A stretch of DNA of 64,000 nucleotides. Source: Dichetophora obliterata. Its lineage: Eukaryota > Arthropoda > Insecta > Diptera > Sciomyzidae. Numbering within the stretch: position 1 is the first letter of the stretch; every line of letters starts with the position of its first letter. The notes under the pieces are model-generated. The model saw only the letters and a program-made list of their open reading frames with translations. It did not search any database and was not told where the DNA came from. The stretch covers positions 97,217,175-97,281,174 of the forward strand of contig OY986437.1 of the NCBI GenBank assembly GCA_963920525.1. The letters are read 5' to 3'. This document shows, one piece after another, positions 11,720-23,368 of this stretch. The translations under genes were made by a program, and so were the position numbers.

Positions 11720-11859
11720 TTATGTAAGTTTGCGCACATTGCCAGTAAAAAGCATTGTTACATCCTTGTTTCGTATAAAATAAAGGAACGGCTTGTCAGC
11801 CGTGAATCTTTTACCTAGCTCTGGCATCATTGGTATCGATAGAAGCATTATCGACGTTA
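11720..11859 (-). pseudogene. Serpin alternative exon C': open frame, dead splice acceptor
   Basis: This is an ungapped 140-nt copy of exon C, with the same RFTADKPF core and TAA stop, and its reading frame is intact (loop includes MLLSIPMMPELGKRF). At the position where exon C has ATAG before the exon, this copy has GTAA, so the obligatory acceptor AG is AA. No nearby upstream AG gives the required phase 1 without a much longer loop. I infer an exon that was duplicated and then silenced at its splice site; a sequence error or polymorphism at that base is the alternative. Confidence 0.82.
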
Positions 11860-12350
11860 TTACGAAAAAAAAAAACAAAAAATTCTTTCCAATTACACTA
11901 AATGACCCGAATGAGCCGAAAAAAGCTCTAAAAATTTCCAAAAAATAGACAATAGAATAACAAAATAATCGCTAAAAATTACCAAAAAATGCCCTAAATC
12001 TAGTAAAAATGACCTGAAAACTATAACCGACATAAAAGATAAAAAATGACCTAAACACTTTTCATATTTGGAATTTAGGAAACATAAGTGGATGTTCTAA
12101 ATAACCAGGAAATGTCGTAGAAGCAGCAGAAAAAAATGACATGTCATCGAAATCCTAGCCCTGCCCCTAATACTTCAAAGTAATCGCCATAACATGGCAT
12201 TTGTCAAACCTAAGGTCTTAGAATTTTAATTAAAGGTTACTGTTCCTAAACAAAATATGATTAGTATTAGATAATGAAACGTGGCACCTTCCAAAGAACT
12301 CCAAAACGAAAAAATAAAAGATTAATTTTATTAGAAAGTTAGTCTAATCT
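11860..12350. other. Serpin inter-exon spacer
   Basis: AT-rich; contains repeated AAAAATGACCTAAA-like words around 11940-12060 but no further loop exon. Confidence 0.45.
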
Positions 12351-12825
12351 TGGTTCCAAAACACCAATAAATCTATTTCCTCAATATAATTTTTATATAA
12401 ATAGATAAAAAAAGAACACACAATCCATTTTTTATACAGTTACAGGGTCATGCCTTTAAGTGTCGTTTTTCTTTATATATGCAGAGTGTAACAAAATAAA
12501 GTTTTATTTATACGTATATTTAACACTATTTACATACAAAATTTCGTTATGTAGGTATACATCTTGCATTATAAACAATTTTTATTTTCATTGAATTTAT
12601 TTATTTACTCCGTTTGTTAAGCTTCACGCATCTACGATTCATGTAAATTTTTAAAATAACGAAATTTGGGTATTCATGATTAAGTTTCAATGATATGAAT
12701 GACTCAAAAAATTTGAAATAATAACTATTTTAATATACAAGTTTAAGGTAACTATTCCTGTAACATAATTCTTTGTTTATGCCATTAATTTGTATAATTA
12801 AATTCTTTACTTAAGGTAAAGAAAT

Positions 12826-12956
12826 CTAGGTAAAGTTTATAATATTTCCAGCAAAGAGTATTAAATCTGAGCTTTCTTTAATGATGTAGAAAAATGGCTT
12901 GTTAGCCAAAAAGTATTGCGATTGTCGTGGCATACTTCTTGCCATAATACGAACAG
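12826..12956 (-). CDS. Spn42Da: Serpin alternative terminal exon D: Arg-Ser loop
   Basis: Acceptor CTTACAG in phase 1 opens AVRIMARSMPRQSQYF, then LANKPFFYIIKESSDLILF and TAG after 131 nt. Arg-Ser at loop positions 7-8 suggests a trypsin-like protease target. It is paralogous to exon D' at 11331-11464: the two share the ACAGCTGTT acceptor context, the PFFY core and the end AGN-(F/I)-x-x-x-T followed by TAG, but differ in most loop residues, as expected for diversifying reactive centres. Confidence 0.88.
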
Positions 12957-13147
12957 CTGTAAGGTAATGTATTTTATACGTACTATAATTAAATATTTAA
13001 ATATATTGATTGTAGCATAAAAATGTATGGAAAAATAGAAATGAATAGAAAAGTATATTAAGCGAAGAAACAAATTTAAAATTAGAGATACTTTATTAGT
13101 GACTTAACATTTAAAAGAGCAACAATTAAGAAATTTCATTAAAACCA

Positions 13148-13200
13148 GTAGGTATGGATATAGGTATGGAGGTATGGAAGGTATGGAAGTAGGTATGGAT
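13148..13200. repeat. Short GGTATGGA-type tandem repeat
   Basis: GGTATGGATATA and GGTATGGAAG variants are repeated about five times, just downstream of the stop of serpin exon C in transcript sense. Confidence 0.7.
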
Positions 13201-13219
13201 ATACAAAGATAGTCAGAGA

Positions 13220-13359
13220 TTATGCAATTTTGCGCACATTTCCAGTAAAAAGCATTGTTCCATCCTTGTTTCGTATAAAATAAAAGAACGGCTTGTCAGC
13301 CGTGAATCTTTTAGGTAGTTCTGGGATCATTGGCATCGATAGAAACATTACGGACATTC
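13220..13359 (-). CDS. Spn42Da: Serpin alternative terminal exon C: Leu-Ser loop
   Basis: Acceptor TTTATAG in phase 1 opens GMSVMFLSMPMIPELPKRF, then TADKPFFYFIRNKDGTMLF and TAA after 140 nt. Loop position 7-8 is Leu-Ser, which by the usual serpin register suggests a chymotrypsin-, cathepsin- or elastase-like target. Together with exon D it forms a pair copied in tandem about 1.5 kb further on. A polyadenylation-type AATAAA occurs about 125 nt past the stop. The frame is intact and the acceptor canonical, so this is the functional-looking member of the C/C' pair. Confidence 0.88.
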
Positions 13360-14395
13360 CTATAAATACGTTTAAACAATGTAAGAGCGATTAAAAAGCA
13401 CTTATCTAAAACATAATGTAGCAAAAATGAAACTACATTAATATAAAGTAAAAAGTTAAAAAAAAATATGGAAATGATAAACAGTAAGGATTTCATGCTT
13501 AAAGTGAAGTTTCCTGACATGCATAAATGAGTAATAAAGCATATTTACACTCACGGTCAATAAAAAAGCCGACTTAATAATTTAATAACAAAAATTCTTT
13601 TTCTTGAACTATAACACAGTGTGCCGAAATCGACAAAAAAAACACAACTAAATTTTATAGATCTTCTTAAAGAGGGACATGTTGAGAGTCCATCGCTCCT
13701 GATTTGACCTCTCAATTTCGTCATAATTTTTTTAAATTTATGTCTTGAAGTCTTCGAATTTTGTTGTGCCGATGTTCATTAAAATTGTACAGCCATTTCC
13801 CTTATTGGAAATGAAAAATAAAATCCGTTTCTTTTCCGTAGAATTTCAAATAAGGCTATTCGTGTTATTAAATTCTTAAGTCAGCATTTTTTTAACATAA
13901 GTGTACATACCGACATAACATTTACATACCCTGCATATATTAGAATTAAAATGTGATAACATAGGCGTCCACATGGGGCGTAAGGGGCACTTGCCCCCCT
14001 AGGCGGTGACATTTTTTTATATATCTTCATTTTAAATCGAAAAAGTCATAATTTTAAATTTAAAAATTTTAAGAGAAAAGCAAAAAGCTTTCTAAATTGT
14101 AAGTTGCGCTTAAACTTAGGGCTTTGAGAACTTTGTGAATAAAAACGTCGTTTTAAGTTGTAGAAGTGTAAAATTTTGCGAAACATGTATTTTGATAAGC
14201 TGTATCATAATCAGTCAAAAAGTCGATTTTGAACTTTTGTAACCTACGGTGTGTTTTATTTCATACGAAGATATGCTTATTATGTAATTAATATATTTTG
14301 AAGAGAATACAAAAATAAATTTTTGAGGTCTATTTATAAACAAAGCTGAGCTAAACCATTCATTTTTAAATAGTATGTTGTACCCGTTGCTGTAA
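13360..14395. other. Serpin inter-exon sequence, nothing coding seen
   Basis: AT-rich. A short GC-richer patch (ACATGGGGCGTAAGGGGCAC near 13971) may be a transposon end: GTGGACGCCTATGGATAC near 16891 is its approximate inverse, suggesting an old element spanning 13.96-16.9 kb. Confidence 0.4.
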
Positions 14396-14592
14396 GGCCG
14401 TGTTCATACTACGCGTTTTTGTCGCGACACCGGTCTCACGTTTTTTTTCGCAAAAGTGGCTGAAAAATAATGAATTTTGTATGTGTTTACATACATTTAT
14501 TTTTTTAATATTCAGTCTTTTTTAGCCGCGTTTGCGAAATAAATGGTAGCGGTGTCGCAATCGCGACAAAAACGCGTATAATGAACACGGGC
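14396..14592. mobile_element. Harbinger-like MITE (TAA duplication)
   Basis: 197 bp with about 45-bp inverted repeats rich in CpG (GCGTTTTTGTCGCGAC at one end, TCGCGACAAAAACGCG at the other). TAA flanks both ends (14393-14395, 14593-14595). Confidence 0.8.
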
Positions 14593-14789
14593 TAATATGT
14601 TACGATACCTTTTTATTTACTCTTGTTTCACAAACACTTTTCAATACGTATTCTCAACTTAAAAAATTTTTTCTACGAATTTAATTCGTAATTTTCAGCC
14701 ACGAATAGAATTCATAGAATGGACGTAGCTTTGTACACATTTTGAATGTTTTATTCGTATTCGTACAAAAACAAATGTATATTTACGAA

Positions 14790-15320
14790 TGATCCTAATA
14801 CCTAGTTACGAAAAAACCTTCTGTTCAGCTCGGGTTTGAACCACGGATCCTTAAGGCGAATTTACACGATTCACTATCATTGTTCACTTTGGATGAATCA
14901 TCCGATTTGAAAAATGTAAATCGAGTTTCATCTTTAAAATGAAGATGATTGTCATCCACATTGAACAGTGAAAAAAGTAGAAGGTCTTCCTACTTTTGAT
15001 GAAAGTAAAAGCAAATCGAACTGATGTGTCATTCTTACTAAAACACAATTGAAAAGTGTTAACATAACTTTAAGCAGAAAGTTTATTTTTTATTATTTTT
15101 TTAAACGTCAATAAAATTAATCAGCCAACGAATATATTTTGACATTCCACACCGAATCATCCACCAAATTTTAAATTTACACTTTGAATAATATAAATTA
15201 AATATTGATTCACTGTCATCGTTCAACGTTCACTATCATTGTTTTGAGTGAAATGCTTAAATTCGCCGTTAGCTTACGGACCACGTACTCTTCTATGAGG
15301 CTACAACCACCTTGCAATCA
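14790..15320 (-). repeat. tRNA-derived SINE, split by a MITE
   Basis: On the minus strand, TAGCCTCATAGAAGAGTACG (15310 downward) resembles the D-arm with box A, followed by GTGGTCCGTAAGC. After the inserted MITE comes AAGGATCCGTGGTTCAAACC then CGAGC, a T-arm with box B. Removing the MITE and one TTA gives a tRNA-like unit of about normal spacing. No complete functional tRNA is claimed. Confidence 0.6.
14854..15268. mobile_element. Harbinger-like MITE (TTA duplication) inside a SINE
   Basis: 415 bp. AGGCGAATTTACACGATTCAC at the left corresponds to CGGCGAATTTAAGCATTTCAC as the reverse complement of the right end; TTA lies at 14851-14853 and 15269-15271. Interior repeats of CACTATCATTGTT occur near both ends. 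Confidence 0.78.
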
Positions 15321-16981
15321 CACATTTCCTTATATTCGCTAATTGTTCGACAAACCAGTCTGAACGTTTTGAGTTGTTAATTTTTTAAACTCAACTAAAA
15401 CTTCGAACCTTCTAAGAAATTACGGAGTTATTCCTACGAGAAATTGACGAATGATATCCCTTATTAGTCGAAGATCATTCACCGTAGCAACAGATAGCAA
15501 AGGGCATTTAATTCAATAACGGATATAAACTTTGACGATATGCAAATTTATGTTTGAAAGTCATTGTAAACAAGTAGAAGACAAAGTAAATACATTTTAT
15601 AAGAAACTTAATGTTTACCCAAAAGTCGGCTCCTTTTTCTATCATAAATATGATTTAATTTGGATTTTTTTTTAATTTTTCCGAAACTAATTGAAATGAC
15701 AAACGATTCTGCAGCAATTAAATTTAAGAAAATTGCAGCGATCTAGGCGAGAGCATAGCTTCTAATTCAAAAGCGAAAGAAAAAAGTTAGAAAATTTAAT
15801 AAAGTAGGCCAATTTTGGATCAAGGACTAGTTTTTGGCAAATTCTTATATCATATTTAGCAAACGATTTTACATTAGAATTTATTATAATCAAAAGTTTT
15901 TTTTATGAAATAAACGTAAATAGGAAACTTTATTTCAAACAATCATTTTATACTTCTTAAAATTCACGTTATTTAGCCCACCCAGTTTGAGAATTTTCTG
16001 TACTTTTTTCGCGTCACGTTCTTATACATATTAAACCAGGATTCAGAATCAAGCCTTGCAGGGAGGTTCTGGAATATGTTAGGAACATGTATGGAAGCCA
16101 AAACACATCTAATATACATGTACCTCTTTATTTATCTATTCATACGTTTTGAATTAAAAAAAAATAAATTTTTTAAATCATTCAGATAGTAGGTATAACT
16201 TTTTTCTTACTCGATTGTAGGAACTTGCAAGCTGCTAGAACTGATTCATGTTCGAAAAATAAATAAGTAGATTGGTGTCAAGGCAGTATGAGATCCGGTG
16301 AAAAAGAGCTCCCTTAGCATGCGGGGAACATTTTGAGAATAGCGAAAACTCAAATTTAGAATTTTTCGAATGAAATGAATAGAAATCTGAAAAAATTCAT
16401 TCCGAAATTGGTCGAAAAAAATTGCTCAAAAAAATGGCCTAAAAATTTAGTTTGTTTTTTTCAGTTTTACAACAAAAAAATTATTGTTTAATATTAGGAA
16501 ATTTTTTGTATTCTTATTTTAAAAGTTGAAAGCATGGGGGCTCAATAGTAATTAATGCGATTTCATTTAAGGATACAGGCTTCACATTATTTCATTTATT
16601 AAACTATAAGAATATTTGCTTTAGCAAAAATTAGCTGAAAGATATTACATAAAAAAAATAAATAAAAATTTTAAATATTTCGGACATGATACAAGAAAGA
16701 TTTTTACACAATTTTTACAAAATATATTAGATTTTCTTATGTGTTAAAGCGCGTGTCAACCGGCGTAGTGTGCGTATTATTACAAAATGAGTACTAAAAA
16801 TCCGATTAAATAGCATTATATAGGTTACATTTTGCTTATGTTCATTCTAGATTCCTTTCTGCCTTTTCCCCCCTTGAAGAAATCCTGTGGACGCCTATGG
16901 ATACAATACAGTTCTGTGTGTATGAGGAAAGAAAAATATTGTAGGCAAAACATGCGAGTGGCTTAATCTGTAGATATATAG
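15321..16981. other. No supported gene
   Basis: AT-rich serpin inter-exon sequence with poly-A and poly-T runs; no conserved exon or transposase signal. Confidence 0.4.
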
Positions 16982-18327
16982 CAACGGTGGGCAAATGTGG
17001 CTCATAGAGCCGCATACGGCTCTTTGTTAAGTAAAGTGCGGCTCTTTTTTTATTTATTAAAATTTTATAATATTTTGAAATTTTTTAAAAGAAATTTATA
17101 AATTTTATTTTTTCGTGAAATTCCATGGAATTCCATGTTGTTCTATCGTTGTTTGAAATATAAAATGTGAACCCTGTTTTTCTTTACTGGACGTTCTCTT
17201 TAATTATGTTGTACTTTTTTCCATGATACAATTACCAGGTAAGCTCAGATGAGAAAGAAGTAAGACAAAAGTTGAGCTAGATGTCAAAGTCAGCGTATGG
17301 CTTTAACCAATGCAGAACCAAATTTTTAAATATGGGCAAAAGATTTGTTTAAATTTAATTTTGACTAAAACTTGAAGTTAGTTATTTATTTTGTTGTCTT
17401 TAGTGTATAACAAAGAGATGGGTGAATATCAGACTCTAACTAAAAGAAAACAATTTTTATTTTTTCGAGGGGCTCTACACAAAACACAGAGACAGAGCCA
17501 TTTTTTTTTATAAAGAGAAAGAAGATATGTTCAAAATTTTGATAGTCGATGGAGATAATCATTGCAAATAGTTTTACATGAAGAAGTCAAAAATTGAAAA
17601 TTTTAATTTGTGCCCGTATTGTAGTTAAAGTGCGATACGTTATGTCCATCATTTATATTAATTTCGATTATTTTAATAATAATGCCTTTATTTATATAAC
17701 TTTTTATGCCTGTACTTAGCAAAAAAGTTAAATTTGTAGTTTCTTTTGTGATTTGTGAAGGAATGTTACTTCTTGAAAAATTATCATATCGGGATTTTAA
17801 AAAAGAGTTTTAAAGCTTAAAGTTTCTAGTTTGACGGCCGCAATTTCTGATTCTTTGATGCAAAATTTTAATAAAAATAACAATAAAAATTTGTTTCTTC
17901 AATCATTAATAACTGATGCTTAAGAAACAATACGCATGTTCCTTTATTTTTTTTTAAATTTTAACGATTCGGACCGAAAAATGGCTCAACCGATCGGACT
18001 AAAACTAGTCAAAACTTTAGGGTATGGAAAGAGCTAAAAAAATACCAAGAAATATTAGTACTTACTTTTGGCAATAAATTGACTTCGAAAAACAAAAAAA
18101 AAAAAGAAACCGAATTGAAGCTAAATGAAGAAGTTAACTATTGCAGGTTTAACCTTTGTGGTTGAAAAAAAAGAAAAATCCGTATTTTTTTCTTATGATT
18201 GTGTGATAATCTTAGCTGATAATATTTTTTGGTCAAAAAGCTGCCAAACTAAAAACTTAATATGCTTTACATTTTTTTTTAATCCCAGTACGATAATTTT
18301 TTAGGAAGTTACAGCCTTGCAAATATC

Positions 18328-18360
18328 ACTAGGTTAGGCTAGGTTAGGTTAGGTTAAGGT
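18328..18360. repeat. TTAGGT tandem tail of LOA-like element
   Basis: Several AGGTT/AGGCT units in a row at the element's 3' end. The LOA-like element at 42.5-47.2 kb ends with ACCTAACCTAACCT, the same motif in the opposite written orientation, so it is a property of these elements or of their target sites. Confidence 0.6.
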
Positions 18361-19010
18361 AGCGGCCAGTTTTAGACCGTATATTTGGTCCGTTGTAATA
18401 CCACATTGGATCTACTCTTCCCCGCCTTCTCTCCTAGGCACTGTCGTGGAATCAACCTGTACTTATAATAAATAGCAGTAGACGCTTAACGTTTACCTCC
18501 TCAAGATACCTGAGATCATCAAAAAAGACTACCTAGATGCTTATGTCTTCTGCGAGATAGAGCGGAGCATGAAGAGAGGAGATACGATACCGTCTCCTCC
18601 TTTTCCTCATCCCCGCACCTCCAGCAGAAGTCATTCGCATGAGCCCCCATTCTAAGGGCATGCCTACCTATAAGACAGTGTTCTGGTTTAACGCCCATCA
18701 GAATGGAAAGATCTTTCCTCGCCATTTGAGTGAGCTTCGTCGTTCGTTTTTTAGTGAAATTAGGCCACATATGTCTAGCTGTGTTAGAGGTGGTTCTATG
18801 CTTCCACCTGAAATTAGCCATTTCTGTGGCATGTTGCCTTAGAGCCAGCTTGCACGACGCAAGTGGCATGCCTAGTGTAGGCAGCAGCGTTACCGTTGTA
18901 CCTTATCTAGCGAGCTCATCAGCTCTACAATTTTCTGGAATGTTCCCATGCCCCGGTACCCAAATATTAATACAAAAATTCCAAATTTTTCTGCTCCCAT
19001 AATTTTTTGC
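18330..19010 (-). mobile_element. LOA-like retrotransposon 3' fragment nested in hAT element
   Basis: The minus strand reads the end of RNase H (IWVPGHGNIPENCRADELAR), then a tail frame (18869-18519) with ILMGVKPEHCLIGRHALRMG and a zinc knuckle CWRCGDEEKEETVSYLLSSC. The insertion is extremely 5'-truncated and finishes at a short array of TTAGG/CTAGG units (18331-18358). Confidence 0.82.
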
Positions 19011-19119
19011 CTAGACTATTAAAATTTGTTTAGGTTTTTTCTTTATTTGAAGTACGGTGTGGCTCTTTGGAAGGTATTGAAAATCTTAATCTTATTGGCC
19101 TAACTCGTGCCCACCCCTG

Positions 19120-19972
19120 ATATATTGTATGTATTTCTATATTCTCGATTATATATCTATATTCTCGAGATATAAGTATGAAATGAGTAAAAAAATAATA
19201 TTGTAATGGGTATGAGTGCCAAATAGCGGAATATTTGAAAAAGCTTAAGTCAATGAATTTCCTCAAAATTGTGGGCTACTTAAAATAGTTAAAAACCAAT
19301 AAAATTTTAAAAATGCGAGGTATTTGCAATTTCTCTTAGTAATAAATTAAAAATTAATGATAAATTCTACCCATGAGGCAATGTTCTTTTGATGGTATGT
19401 GAAACATTTATGTTCCACGAGATATAATATGAATCCCGGCAGGCCACATGCGACCAACCATGCATGCATTTTTTGTAAATATTTTTTCTAGCCCAAATAT
19501 AACAAGATCCGATAGTATTTAACTCATCCTTCGTATCTTTATTTAAACATTACTTTTAAGAACCTATACATTTATTTTAAACTTAATTTTGAATATGAGT
19601 TTATTAAAATATAACCGAATAAAATGTACATAGCTGTATTTACTTAGATGCTGCAAAAACTGCATGATAGGTATATTCATATCAGCTTTTATCCTATTAA
19701 TGACGACAATAAGATCCGGTGAACAAACTGAGTCCAACTGAAGTTTGTATTATATAAAAAAATGGTCTATCAACGTAAAACCTTTTGACAACTGGGCGAA
19801 AAAAGGAACATTGCAGTGTGACAACAGCAGCTACGATGAGAAAACATTAAAATTTATTAAAAAAAACTCTATGAATTGATATGAATGTAGAATGTTACAA
19901 TCGTTTGATACTGCATTAAAAACATGGGCACTTGAATTAAAAGCGAACGTATTTAGTTTAAGTAGTAATTAG
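19120..19972. other. No supported gene
   Basis: AT-rich inter-exon sequence of the serpin gene between two hAT-like elements. Confidence 0.4.
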
Positions 19973-22900
19973 TAGAGGTGGGTAGCTCAGTGCTGTGCCA
20001 TGGCACTGTGCTGACTCTCTGTAGTGTGCAATGTGTGCTAGCACACTACGTTGACTCACATAGTGACACAATGGAATGCAATTGGAATTTGGAATTTTTT
20101 CATTACGAACTAATTTAATCATCGATTTTGCTGGCTCAAAATTTGTACAACAACCAGACAATCCTTGCTTGATATGCAAAATTTATGCCACGTGAGTATT
20201 AAGTAATCTGTTTCGATGTAATGATCAAACAAGGTTTAACTCTGGCATTGCCATCATGTCTTTACAAAATTTGTAAAGATATTTGTACTTTAAGGAATAG
20301 CTAAAATCCTTCAAATCTACTTTAAACCAAAACTTTTCGATATTCTCCATCAATCGATTGTTGAATGTCTCCATTAGTTGCTAAATGAGGGAACCATTTT
20401 TTTTTTTTTTTGTATTTAGGTTACTCCGAAAGCTAGGCTTCCCTAGCTCAAGAAGAATCCTCCCTGAAGAGGAAATTATTTGGCCAAATCGAAAGATTTA
20501 TAACGCCATCACAAATTACGAATCTCTTTGATTCTATTGAAAACTGTACTTTAATTGTGTCAGTCGCATCAGCGGATGGACCACAAACACAATTACCGTT
20601 GGCTAGTCGCGCTTCACGACCTCGGTGATGAAACGACGCGAGTCGATTGGAGGGAACCGTTTCAATAATTAATTGTGGCTAGAAAACTTAGCGTTAAAAG
20701 CTACCTGGGGATCTAAAATTTACAGTCCTCTTAAAATTGCTTCATCGACTGGTAACCTGTTTTTTAATTGTAAACATAATTTAATCAAAAATCCGAGACA
20801 ATCGACAATGTTAGTTGATCAATGGCCGCATTCAGCGCAGACAACAGTTGGCAACTGTTGCGTAAAAATTCGCTGAATGGTACAAATTTGGTAGCGCTAA
20901 CTAAAACTGATAAAGTAGTGAACGCCTTTTAATCAAGCGAACAAATTCTATGCTACATGAACACAACTGTTTGCTTAACTGTCAGATGTTCTTACTGACG
21001 CTGTTAAATTAATAAACGCAGAAAGAACGCAGCAAATTTAAGTGAGAAACCTTTGCAATTGAATTAAATTTACATAAAAATTAAATTGAATCTAACTTCT
21101 GACGTGTAGAGTAGCAACACATTCAGAGAAAAACATCGTGAACTAAGGTAGCGCTACCATTACTGTTCAAACAGTTGTCTGCGCTGAATGCGGCCATTGC
21201 TACCCGGTTTTAAGTAGTAGCTTAATAACGATTTAAACATATCACTATAAAAGCGATGAATAACGCACGATTCAATTTGAAAAATAATATTATACTTGTT
21301 ATTGGTCGGTAGAACATAGTTCAAAAACAAAAAATTAAGTTATGTTAGGTCTTCTGAAAACATAAGACGACATTGCATTGCACGCCTTGCAATTGTCATC
21401 TTAGTTTCGGCAGATCCAGCTTTTGAAGTTCTCATTTTTTTCCAACCTTCGAGGCATTAATGCTGATATGTTCTTTTAATTGCAATATTTTATTGAATTT
21501 ATGAAATCACTTTATCTCCTGCTAATATTTTTTTAAAGATTGCACGCGCAAAAAAAGGAAGAAGCTTTGACAGTTGCAGTGCTGCAAGCTTTTAGTAGCA
21601 GTGTGCACCTAAAAGTGCTTTCATATTTTATTTTTATAAAGTACGTCGAAAATTTTTAAGTAAAAAATATTTTTAAAAATGGAAAGTCTACTAAAAATCT
21701 ACTAGCGACTTGAAAAAATCTACAAAATCTATCAATCTAGTAGTGAATCTATTGAAAACGGTCACCCTGCTCAGTCGTCCAGTTTTAGGCTACAGTAGAA
21801 AAGCACTTTTTTCTTTTTTTTTTGACGTACGTGTTTTTTTGTTTTGTTGTAAAGTTTACAAATCCTCAAGTCCTCAACTGCACTGGAAAGTGCACTGACT
21901 CATGAATACCCCTAATATTCAATTTGTGAAAATTGTAAACAAATCAATAGTTAAAGGTGTTAGCACTCTATTTTTTATCGACACTTTTATAAGTGCTATT
22001 TTCGATTGTGGCACAATTGTTCTAGGACAGTGTGCTGACACACAAGTGTGTACATTAGGGATATAACTTTTTGCAATTTTTGCAAATATCAAAAATACCA
22101 CCGCTTAAGTATCCTGGGCCACAATCAGCATGAGTGTGGGACATGAAAAAATATAAAAAATATCACTTTCCTCTATCGTGAAAAAAGTTTCCGCACCGAA
22201 AGAGTTGAGGGTTTGTTTTTATTTATTTATTTTATTTTTCATTATAACAGTTACTCTTGTCTTAAATAAGTTATATTTTGTTTTGTTGTATAATCTTCAA
22301 TACCAAACCATTTTTCATAAGTCTAATGCAAAAGTTTCATCAAATCGTGATATTTTAAGCAGAAAAGTACCTGTCTTTAACTTCCTTAATTTTTCTTATT
22401 TAAGAAGGTAATATTTCTATATTATAATAAAACACTTTCTGTGCGCAAACTTTTTTCAGCAAATCAACTTAAAAAATTGTGTTTTATTATCAGAACAACA
22501 TTCCCCACATGGTACTGGACTGGTATTTTGCACTAAAAAGAAGTTATATCCCTAGTGGTCATTAGACCGGTTCAAAATTATATGGAAAAATTAAACATCT
22601 TATTTTCTTAGGTGCGCCTAAAATTATTCACCAAAAAAGTTTAATCAAAAGAAAGTTAATTTGATTACATTTCTAAGTTTTCAAATAATTGTATTTTGTT
22701 ATTTTGCGAGTTTTTTTTTGTTAGGGCGATTTGTCGTGTTTTTAAAGTTTATTCGTGTTATGGTCCCCCAAAAGTCACAGTATTTTATACCGTAGGAAAG
22801 CTAAAGCTTTGTCCACAAATACAAAATTACAATATCGGTGGAGCAAAATAAGAAAAAAATTTTTTGATAAAAAATGAAAAAAAAAATTTTTTATCAGGAT

Positions 22901-23252
22901 CAAAATTTCACCAAAAATAATCAGAACGGTTAAAAAAAAAAAATAAAATAAGTCAAAAATATTCTTTAAAATATGCCATTACAATAAATTTAATATTTGT
23001 TTCAAGTTCGACACCATATTTTATAAGGTGGTTCAGGTCCTGTATATTTTCAAAATTACCTTTAAGCGATTTCTGCAAAGGTCAAGGGGTCAAATTTTTT
23101 TGATCTGAAGGTATTTCTGTGTTCATTTAGGGTTGAACTTGTAGAAAAATGACGCGCACTAAAGTATTTTGACAGTTTTGCAAAATGAACCGGTTCAGTT
23201 TACATGTGCTAGTGAGTCAGCACACTAAAAATTAAGCTATCACCCACCTCTA
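19973..23252. mobile_element. hAT-like element, about 3.3 kb, decayed
   Basis: The ends TAGAGGTGGGTAGCTCAGTG and (reverse complement) TAGAGGTGGGTGATAGCTTA are of hAT type; the flanks GTAATTAG (19965-19972) and GTAATAAG (23253-23260) match at seven of eight bases. Subterminal TGTGCTGACTC/GAGTCAGCACA words recur near both ends and near 22030. No intact transposase; open frames within are short and AT-biased. Its right end is 116 bp past the stop of serpin exon B. Confidence 0.8.
20822..21198. mobile_element. MITE of the GGCCGCATTCAGCG family nested in hAT element
   Basis: AATGGCCGCATTCAGCGCAG at the left is exactly mirrored by CTGCGCTGAATGCGGCCATT at the right (each extends about 26 bp). Related sequences occur at 51.49 kb and 60.55 kb. 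Confidence 0.72.
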
Positions 23253-23368
23253 GTAATAAGTAGTTAATTTTTTTTATTCAATTAATAAAGAAGTAATGGC
23301 AGTACTTACGCGAGATACTAGATAAAGTAGTAAACGGGTACACTAGACTTAAAATAAAATTGTTAAAA

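Larger units (their letters stand above)
10940..13360 (-). repeat. Tandem duplication carrying serpin exon pairs C/D and C'/D'
   Basis: Two units of about 1.5 kb lie head to tail (about 10940-11860 and 12350-13360 are the clearly alignable parts). Shared landmarks include TACAGTTACAGGGTCATGCC at 11024 and 12439, the D-type exons 1495 bp apart and the C-type exons exactly 1500 bp apart. Each unit carries one C-type and one D-type loop exon with the short intron between them. Identity is patchy in the spacers, so the event is not recent. Confidence 0.85.
16982..19119. mobile_element. hAT-like element, about 2.1 kb, non-autonomous
   Basis: The left end CAACGGTGGGCAAATGTGGC and the reverse complement of the right end CAGGGGTGGGCACGAG match the hAT terminal style, with a subterminal palindrome GAGCCGCATACGGCTC. 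The flanks ATATATAG and ATATATTG agree at seven of eight bases, an 8-bp duplication. The interior has no transposase frame; a LOA-like fragment sits inside at the right. Confidence 0.82.

Noticed and set aside
11720..11941. Exon C' as a longer coding exon starting upstream at other AGs
   Set aside because: The upstream AGs give wrong phase or a reactive loop lengthened by some 20 hydrophobic residues, not compatible with a serpin.
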